The translations under genes were made by a program, and so were the position numbers. A DNA stretch of 64,000 nt from Mesorhabditis belari (Eukaryota; Nematoda; Chromadorea; Rhabditida; Rhabditidae). This document shows positions 45,300-53,700 of this stretch, piece by piece (positions within the stretch are counted from its first letter, which is position 1; every line of letters begins with the position of its first letter). Under the pieces are notes generated by a model that was not told where the DNA came from, searched no databases, and saw only the letters and a program-made list of their open reading frames with translations. The stretch spans positions 310,001-374,000 of the forward strand of contig CAUEEP010000915.1 in NCBI GenBank assembly GCA_958450365.1, read 5' to 3'.

Positions 45300-45903
45300 T
45301 GGTTTACAGTAAACATTTCAATACCCAACTCTAGTCACCCTACCAATGCCCACTCCTCAGTACAAATTTTTGCACCTTATTTAGGAATCATTTTCAGAGG
45401 AATGATTTACAGTGTAAAGAGATCCAAGTGTTCTTTGTGCTGCTGCGTAATCGCTCGTCGTCTGGCCAATGGCTTTCCCATATAGGCCAGGAAAGACGCT
45501 CCGGGTCGGTTGTGTCTCTATGAGTTAATCTGATGGCGTATGCTACGCTCCGGGAATAGTTTTGGCGGCCTTTCTAAACTGTACGGCGGCACCTCGGATC
45601 TTTCAGGTAAAACAACTCGCTGGAAAACTATGGATGTTTTACCGGAAAGATCAAAGGTGCCGCTGTAAAGATCAGAAACGCCTCCGGAACTTTTCTAGGA
45701 GCGTAGCATACGAGCTCCAGTTATAAGCTGCCGGGAATTCCTTGATTCATCCCAGGGACTTGTTCGTAGGGTCGGCAAAGAATTGTAGCTAGATAAGTGG
45801 GAAAGGTACTGTATTTTAAAAAACTAGGGATTCAGTGCAGTAGGTTTACAGTAAACATTTCAATACCCAACTCTAGTCATCCTACCAATGCCCACTCCTC
45901 AAT
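45300..45903. repeat. GC-rich foldback between 60-bp direct repeats
   Basis: The stretch gtttacagtaaacatttcaa (through cccactcctca) occurs at 45303-45360 and again at 45845-45901. Between them lies an imperfect palindrome (about 45533-45625 against 45626-45707, e.g. cgtatgctacgctccgg and the complement near 45690), much richer in GC than its surroundings. It may be a foldback element or a rearranged RNA-derived sequence. Confidence 0.7.
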
Positions 45904-46213
45904 AAACCCATTCATGAACTAATGTCAAGGTGTGAAGAAACCATTCAACACTAATCTCTGTACTTAAGTAATTAAGCCTTTCAATGAATGGATGAGTTTC
46001 CCTTTTCTTCAAGTACTCGAATCTCCTTGACCCGTCTCTTTCCCCGTCTCTTTCCCCTTCTTTTCCCCATAAATTCACCTCCAATCTAACGGGATCTCCG
46101 CCCCTCCTCCAACTCCCAATTTCACCCCAATATCCTTCACAAATCCGTGAAAGGCTTTTAACGGCTCAAATCTAGTCTATCTACGTTTTTTACAAGATTG
46201 ATTTCAGGAGAAA

Positions 46214-49200
46214 ATGATTTTGGTCTTACTCCTTTTACAAGTCTTCCTAGCGGTGCCAGCACTTGCCTATTGTCCAACTTTCTTCCAGGTAAATAGCTAA
46301 GATTTTGTTTAAAATGTAAATGTTTAGAACCAAACAACTTGTTCATGCAGTGATGCTCTTGATGGAGCGATCATTCACTGTTCTGGTGCTCAAGGACCGA
46401 CTTTCATTGAGAAACTTAAAACCACACATGTTGATATCAGAGAGCTGATCTTGGAGAATGCAAACATTGTTGAGGTAAGCCAAAGTTGTAGAGCTTTCAA
46501 ATGCAAATCTAGATTGGTTCAAACGCTTTCCGCAACTTGCGAATCAAGAAACTCGTTTTGGACAAGAACAAGATCATGGATTTCCATAAAGATGCGTTTA
46601 GAGGATTGGAGAATGTTCTTGTCGAGTTATCTATTCAACAAAATCGACTGACTGCTGTGGGTTTTCAGCTAAAAGTTTAAAAAAAAGCTATTCTCTAGGC
46701 TTTTCTGAATGTTTTGGGTTTTCATTTTAGTTTAAAAGTTAGAAAAACTATTGAAAAAAACTATTCTCTAGGCTTTCCTAAATGTTTTGGGTTTTGATTT
46801 TAATTCATCATTTCAATAACTTTGAATATCTGATTGCTTTAAGTATTTTTTTTGAATCAATACCTATCCTAGAGTGATCAGATTATCGGGGTTCACTAAA
46901 TCTTTTAACCCAGATCCAGAAATCCAGATCAGGAATGTGCTATCGGTTCGGCCATTGATCCACAGAACACCTACCGTAAATATTGTAATAGTACCCCACC
47001 CCCATAATGACGGTGCGGAGTGTTTGTCTAGTCTAGCTTTGAATATCTGACTGCTTTAAGTATTTTTTTTGAATCAATAGCTATCCTAGATCAGATCAGA
47101 TTATCGGGGTTCACTAAATCTTCCTAACCGACTTAATTCCATAAACCATTTACTGGTTTGGTCAGAAAATCCACTAGAAACGTCTATGAGAGGCGAAAGG
47201 GAAACTCGTGAAATTAGGGTCGTCTTTGTGGGTTTTTTTCGTGCGAGTGAGTGTCTTTTCTTTTCTTTTCTTTTCCTTTCCCATTTCACAGTCTTTTTTC
47301 TCTTCTTCTGACCGTTATTAACGATTTCTTTGCCCCACAGACCCCATTTTAGCTAAAAAGGATGAGAGGCGATATCAGTGAATCTAAGCTAGGAGTCAAG
47401 GTCGTACCATAAAGAGATTAGTGGGGAATAGATTGATGAAAACTTTGAGAACAAGAAAAAATGAATTGTTTTTAAGATTTAAACCCTTTTAGGTACCAAC
47501 TCAAGCTCTTTCCGGACTCCGAGTCCTTCAAGTACTCAACTTAAGATGCAACAAAATTGGAAACCTAACCACTTCGGTTTTTCAAAATATGACTGGACTC
47601 ATTGATGTGAATTTGGCTTGCAATGAGGTGAATCAATTGTTAAATCATAATCAATTGTTAAATCATTGCTTATAGATTTGCAAAATGGATGGAAAAGCTT
47701 TTGATGGGATTCGTTCTTCTCTACAAAATATGATCTTGGATAGCAATTGTATCAACGAATTCCCAATGAAAACCGTTGAAGGAATGAGCAATTTGATTGG
47801 TCTTCATCTCAAATACAATAAAGTAATGAGGGTTTTGGTCTTTTATTTAATTATTTAATGATTTAGATCAACAAGATTCCGTCGAATGCTTTAATCAATA
47901 TGAAATCGTTGTCAATGTTGACGCTTACTGGAAACAACATCTCTTCGATCGCTAAAGACGCGGTGGTCAACGCCACCTCACTCCGATATCTCTATTTAGC
48001 TGAAAACAATTTGAAACAACTTGAACCCAAAATGATGTCTCAATTTAAACAGGCTCAAGTATATCAAAAAACTTTATCAAAACGAACATTGGCTTAGGTA
48101 ATCGATCTTTCTTTCAACCACTTAGAGGAGATCACAGATGAAACGTTTAATGGACTTGAATCTCTTCAACATATGAATCTTGAAGCTAACGCTATCCAGA
48201 ATATTGCTCCAGGAGCTTTTGCTGGCACACCACTTCTTCTTTTATGGCTTCCAAACAATTGCCTTACTACTGTCAACGCTAATATGTTCCAGGGTACTCC
48301 ATTCCTTCGACAGGTGATTTCTTTGTAATATTAAGATTGTAAGTAAGCTTATTAGCTTCTAGATTTCGATTTTGGGTTATTGGACAAATCTAGGACAAAA
48401 ATCTAGGTTTATCGGACATTTGAGACAAGCTCCGCCCCCTTTGCCATTGGCAATCTAACTTTGAACTCAAATATCTTGGTGTTGGGCTATCCAATTGAAA
48501 TAGTTTTTGTACCAATCAATAGAGAAAGACTTGGCACATGCAATGACACCAAGAATGTTTAAATTGGATAGCTCAACACCAAGAAATTTGAGCTTAAAGT
48601 TAGAGTGTCAATGGCAAAAGGGGCGGGGCGACGGACCTTTTATACGCGCCCTGCCCCCTTTGCCATTGGCAATTTAACTTTGAGCTCAAATATCTTGACG
48701 TTGGACTATCCAATTGAAATAATTTTTGTACCAATCGATAAAGAAAGACTTTACGCATGCAATGACACAAAGAATGTTTAAATTGCACAGCTCAACACCA
48801 AGAAATTTGAGCTTAAAGTTAGAGTGCCAATGTTCGATAACCCATTTATGGAAAAATTTTGAAGTTTCGTCATCATTCTCCATTCAGGTTTCTCTTTCTA
48901 ACAACAATATTCACGAGATTGCCCCATTGAGCTTTGCTCACTTGCTAAACCTACACACTTTGGACTTATCCTTCAACAAAATCATGTCTCTTCAAAATGG
49001 AGCCATCACTGGAGCTGACTATTTGACTGTTAGACTGCAAGGTATTTCAAATTTATGAAATCTATATTCAAATTCTTTAGAAAACCCGATGGTCTGCAGT
49101 CAGGATGGATTCCATGTAATGAATGGAGGATCAGCTCTCAATTTGACCAGTGAAGCAAACATTGTCTGCCGTGGGGATTGGCAAGCCGACACTGTAGACG

Positions 49201-50552
49201 TTTGCCCGAAGGCTGTTCCTAGACCAATTCCACCACCATGTTGCATCAAGGTTGGTGAGAAAGGCAAATTTAAGTTAAAGAAAAGAGAAGTTATGTCTGG
49301 TTATTTCAGCCAACTCCTGCACCAATGATCACCACCACTTTGCCCACAACAACCACAAAAATGATTGAGAAAGCTGAAGAAACGAAAAAAGAGAAATCAA
49401 TGGAGAAGCAAAAAGAAGAGAAACCTATCGATGAAGAGGAAGAAGAATATGAAGAAGTGGATGATGAAGATGAGGAGACAAAAGGAACAACTTTGACAAC
49501 TTTGACAACAACGTAGGAAGAATAGGAATATTGAAATTTCAATCTTTCAGAACAAGTACTTCTACGAAAATGACAAATGATGTTAACGAAAAAGAAGAGG
49601 AAGAGGAAGAAGATGAAGAAGAGGAAGAGCCAACTACAGCTATGGCTTTAAAGAAAAAGATCAATATGGAAAGGTTGGTTTTAAAAGATTCAGTTTTCAA
49701 TCAAAAACTGTTCAGATTCTGGCGTTTGGCCTCTCGTCCAAATGCCAATTCACCATTCATGAGACACCAAAAAAGATTGGGAGTTAACACTGCGCCAAAG
49801 GTTTTGAAAGGAGTGAGTTAAGAATTGAATTGATTTGAGGAGATCGAGACTATCGAGAGGTAGGCTAATTTCCGCAAATTTTTTTTTGCGCAACTGGCCA
49901 TAACTTTCTTCTGAGTCAGCCAATCTTTATGATGTTAGTTTCATTTTCTAGATCTCAATAAGTTCAACAAAATGAAACTAAAATCATAAAGATTGGTCCA
50001 CTTAGAAGAGAATTATGGCGAGTTGCGCAAACGACCCAGACCAAATGACCCTGTTGCGCAAATAAAATTGCGGAAATTAGCCTACCCAGATTTGAGAATT
50101 GATAAGCTTTCACACTGGTTTAAGTATTTGGTTTAGGTATCTTCTGAGGAAATGAACAAAGAGCGCACCTCCAAGCCCACCTCTACAACTACCACAACAA
50201 CAACAACCACTCCAGCTCAAGAGGAAGAGGAAGAAGAGGTACAAAATGGAATTAGAATTGTTGAAACGAGTTGAATTGTTCAACAATTCAGGAATATGAG
50301 GAAGAAGGAGAAGAGGAAGAGATCGAGACAACCCCGACTCCAATCAGAAAAGTTCCATCGCGTGTGCTTGAGAGACAAAAGTTTTTGGCTCAACAAACTT
50401 GGTCACCAGCTAAGGTAAGGAATTTGCAAGGTTAATTTTATGAATAAAGTTTTTAGAGCAAGGCTGGTTCAACTGAGGTGAAAGCCGAGATCGATTTTGA
50501 TCAAGACGCTGAATCGGAAAGTGTCTCTGTTGATGAACAAGCAAGAGTTTAA
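46214..50552 (+). CDS. sym-1: SYM-1-like secreted extracellular LRR protein (eLRR gene 4)
   Basis: About 15 exons. Start MILVLLLLQVFLAVPALAYC (signal peptide), N-cap CPTFFQ/NQTTCSCSDALDGAIIHCSG. About 13 LRRs follow: IKKLVLDKNKIMDFHKDAF, LQVLNLRCNKIGNLTTSVF, LSMLTLTGNNISSIAKDAV, LRYLYLAENNLKQLEPKMM, AQVIDLSFNHLEEITDETF, LHTLDLSFNKIMSLQNGAI. C-cap ENPMVCSQDGFHVM...IVCRGDW...VCPKA. The tail of about 230 residues is Thr-, Glu- and Lys-rich (EEEEEYEEVDDEDEETKG; TSTTTTTTTTTPAQEEEE) and no TM follows, so the protein is probably secreted; TAA at 50552. C. elegans SYM-1 is likewise a secreted eLRR protein of the apical matrix, synthetic lethal with mec-8, and neighbours tap-1. Several introns contain MITEs. 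Symbol assigned by architecture, N-cap wording and gene order. Confidence 0.75.
46904..47040 (+). repeat. Copied segment including half a MITE
   Basis: From about aacccagatc to agtctagctttgaa this repeats 22383-22505: about 55 bp of unique-looking flank (gtgctatcggttcggccatt) plus the first half of the MITE. The right half of the MITE is absent, so the piece moved as a copied fragment, not by normal transposition. It lies in an intron of the sym-1-like gene. Confidence 0.7.
48430..48832. mobile_element. Duplicated palindromic element in a sym-1-like intron
   Basis: The block gccccctttgccattggcaa ... aatagtttttgtaccaatc is present at about 48430-48520 and again at about 48652-48740, and each is followed by its inverted partner (aagaatgtttaaattg...aaagttagagtg) at 48550-48622 and 48770-48832. 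It looks like two head-to-tail foldback units. Non-coding. Confidence 0.75.
49860..50090. mobile_element. MITE with GGTAGGCTAATTTCCGCAA ends in a sym-1-like intron
   Basis: Left end ggtaggctaatttccgcaa is the reverse complement of the right end ttgcggaaattagcctacc. Internal palindrome around ccaatctttatgat / atcataaagattgg and ttatggcgagttgcgcaa. A degraded relative of the inner part lies inside the pogo-like element at about 17270-17370. Confidence 0.75.
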
Positions 50553-50713
50553 GCAAAGAGATTTCCAGTAACGTTTTTAATTTCAAAATAACTTTGAATC
50601 TTCATTCTCTATCATTTTCCCAATTCTTGATAACTCTTTGTCTCCGATCTCCATATTTTTTCAGCATTCCATTTTTTTGAGACTATTTCAAAGTACCATT
50701 TTAGTACAATTAT

Positions 50714-50719
50714 AATAAA
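50714..50719 (+). terminator. Polyadenylation signal AATAAA of the sym-1-like gene
   Basis: AATAAA 162 bp after the sym-1-like stop codon, only 9 bp before the last base of the antisense BLTP3 exon at 50728. The two transcripts are therefore almost or actually overlapping at their edges. Confidence 0.5.
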
Positions 50720-50727
50720 TATTAAAC

Positions 50728-53700
50728 CTGAAAGATCATCAGCAAAATTGTTTTGCGGGAAGGCTTGATTCGTTTCATATGGGCTGGGAAGAGGACCAGA
50801 GGTTAACAAGAGTTTCGCTCTCACCTAACAATAAGAATTTTTTAAAAATATTAGCAATGTTTTATGTTTTTAGAATTATTTTAACCTCATTAATTGCCAC
50901 TAAGACGACAATAATCGGAGCATTCACTGGAGCGCCTTTTTGGAAGAAACCCTGATCTGCTTTGATGAGATCGGCGAAATCTGAACTTGTAGATTGATAG
51001 AGATTTCATAAACTTTGCAATTTTTTTAATATTTATAATTTTAGTACCTGAAAGCTCAGCTCCTAATCGTGTCAACTGCAAGAATTGAAAATGATCCACT
51101 AACGCTGTGACTTCAGTTTGTGGCTCAACATAGACATTGATCTAAACGAATTTAGTGTAGACTTTATGTAAATTCTTTTGTTTTTAACATACTTGATCTT
51201 TTCTTGTTGTGATTGAGGCATGGAAACAGACATCGGAGATTAGAGGGACTGTTCTTGAGAACTCTCCATGATCGGTGTCAATCCAAAGAGGAGATGTTCT
51301 CAGCCACCATTGCATTCCTTCTAAAACAGCTTTAAGCTTGTACAAGCTCTGTAAGCTGTATAAGCTCTGAAGCTGTACAAGCTCTGTAAGCTGTATAAGC
51401 TCTGTAAGCTGTATAAGCTCTGAAGCTGTATAAGCTCTGAAGCTGTACAAGCTCTGAAGCTGTACAAGCTCTGAAGCTGTACAAGCTCTGAAGCTGTACA
51501 AGCTCTGTAAGTTGTACAAGCTCTGTAAGTTGTATAAGCTCTGAAGCTGTACAAGCTCTGTAAGCTGTATAAGCTCTGAGGCTGTACAAGCTCTGTAAGT
51601 TGTATAAGGTTGTAGCTTGTGTTATCAACAAATTTAAACTCTTAATTCCCCTACCTGCAATCCCAAACACTGTCTGCTTATTGTTCATCTGCAGTAAATC
51701 GCCTCGAAAAGCGGTTTTCCCTTCAGGAAGCTCCGTATTTGTGACATAATCAATTAACTGAATATCTTATTGATTCATTTTATTTTTCTTTTATCAAACC
51801 CTAGTATCAATTCTAGAAAATCCGGTTGGAATCACATCGAAAGGATTATTGCAAGCAGTCACTGTAGAAAGAGAAACGATTAATCGATGTGGCAAACGAG
51901 CATCCAATTTTGGATCACTCAAGTGTATTATCACCTGAAATCGAATTTCTTCGTTGATCTTTTATTATAAGAATATTTCGCTTCTATAGAACTTCTATAA
52001 ACTTATAAATAAACTACTTTTGGCATCAAAAGATCGATCCTAATGTCAGTGTGTGGCATCGGTTCCATTGAGGGAGCATCGGCTTCGATCTAAACAGAAA
52101 GGTTTGAAAGGTTTGGTTTTCATTTTCTAATTTCTAAACCCTTAACTATTACTGCAAAACCAACCATTGCACTTTGGAGATTTTCAACGACAAAAAGAAT
52201 CCATCGTAAAGTCCGCTTATCGAAAAGAAGAGAAAATGGGCCAAGTTGCGCGAAAGTTGCTGGTGGCGGGACTGAAAATGTATCTTGGATTTATTTTAAC
52301 TTCTGAAAATTCTCAATAAGTAGTTCTCTTTTTAGATTTCGAGTCATATATTATATTTAGAGATTCAAAAAAAGTCTACCTGGTAAATGGTCGGTCATTG
52401 GATGAAAGAAATTGGCAAATTCGGCATGCAGAATGTATTGATCACTTGGTAACGATTTCTGAAAATCATTTCAATATGTCGTAACCGATTATGAATGAAA
52501 TTTTTTGGCAAACCTTTCTAATAGAGCAACCCTTTAATCTATGAGGAAAATATTATTTCATTTTGTAGTGAATTAAATTCTGCGTCGATTGGTACCAAAT
52601 TTGTGAGTTTATGTTAAAAATTGCGGGCGCTACAACATTTGATTCAAAATCGGCACGATCCCCGTAGCCGATTATGAATGAATGGGTCTATCGGCGTTCA
52701 ACCATCAAGTGCTTAGTATCATTCAACGCAGAACCATTGATAATTATGTTAAATTTTTTAAATTAGCAAGATTTGATAAAAAGAAAAAATTAGAGCAAAA
52801 AAAACTGTTTGTTCGAGAGAAAACTTTGAAGCCGCGTAATTTTTTTTCTTTTTATCCAATCTTTCTAATTTAAAAAATTTACCATAATTATCAATGATTC
52901 TGCGTTGAATAATACCAAAAACTTGATGATTGGACGCGCCTAGACCCACTCATTCATAATCAGCTGAAAATCATAATCGGCTACGACAAATATTTGTGCA
53001 TAGAATTCAACTATTATTCATTGCAAATACAGGGAAATAGTTTTTTTTAAAAAGCCAAAAGATTTGGCGAGAGGGGGGGTCGAACTTGAGGACAAGAGAT
53101 GCAACACGTTTGTTAGTCAAGCAGACTATCCACTAGACTAACGAGGCAAGCCTACAGGGCGCGTGTGACAGCTTCTTAAAGAATCCGAAATTTAGATATC
53201 TTGCGCTCTGCAAAAACTAAAAACGGCTCTATAAGGTAACTTTATAAGAAAAAGGAAAACTCTATAAGATCACTATAAGAGAGAAACTCTATAAGATCCC
53301 CATGGCCGACTCTATAAGATGGACTTGATCTCAAGTCAAACGCCCAGCTTGACTGCCTTTCCCTTGTCAGATCAATTAAAATCAATCCGTTTATCGGCTT
53401 TTTAAAGCAAACCTTCGAATTCCTATCCGACGTAAACATATTCTGCAATTCCTCTTTCTTTGTGCGCATATCGGAGACACATTGAATGACCATATCATAA
53501 ACTCGAACGACCACGTTGAATGACATCAAATCAGGCCACGATCGTTGAACTCGCATTCGCGTTGTTTCATCTGAAAATTTGCCTCATTAAAACTCTTTTT
53601 GTAGTGTACCGTAATGAGAGAACTTAATTATCGGTGAAAATTTTAGTTCTTAAAAGCTGGAAAAGGGTTTTTAAAGCTGAATAGAACCTTTGTGACTTTT

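Larger units (their letters stand above)
43429..46213. other. Intergenic DNA between eLRR genes 3 and 4
   Basis: Occupied by MITE copies (43802-44431), AT-rich sequence, and a GC-rich foldback between 60-bp direct repeats (45300-45903). Open frames at 44974-45180 and 45899-46084 have no supporting splice sites or homology that I can see. Confidence 0.5.
24406..50727 (-). other. Predicted 26.3-kb intron of the BLTP3 gene hosting four antisense LRR genes
   Basis: The upstream exon ends ...FADDLS G at 50728 with a GTTTAA donor, leaving one base of a codon; the downstream exon starts at 24405 after TTTCAG with the two bases that complete it (G+AA). The upstream block has no stop before the donor except deep in AT-rich DNA and no minus-strand AATAAA nearby, and the downstream block has no start. 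Both blocks belong to the same protein family. Together this makes a single gene with a giant intron the simplest reading. A further small exon near 25989-26178 may exist. Confidence 0.6.

Noticed and set aside
49306..49542. Minus-strand Ser/Val-rich frame
   Set aside because: Shadow of the acidic Thr/Glu-rich tail exon of the sym-1-like gene.
51184..51688. Repetitive open frames with ASELVQLQSLYSF
   Set aside because: Intronic 16-19-bp minisatellite of the BLTP3 gene; only the 51194-51321 part in another phase is a real exon.
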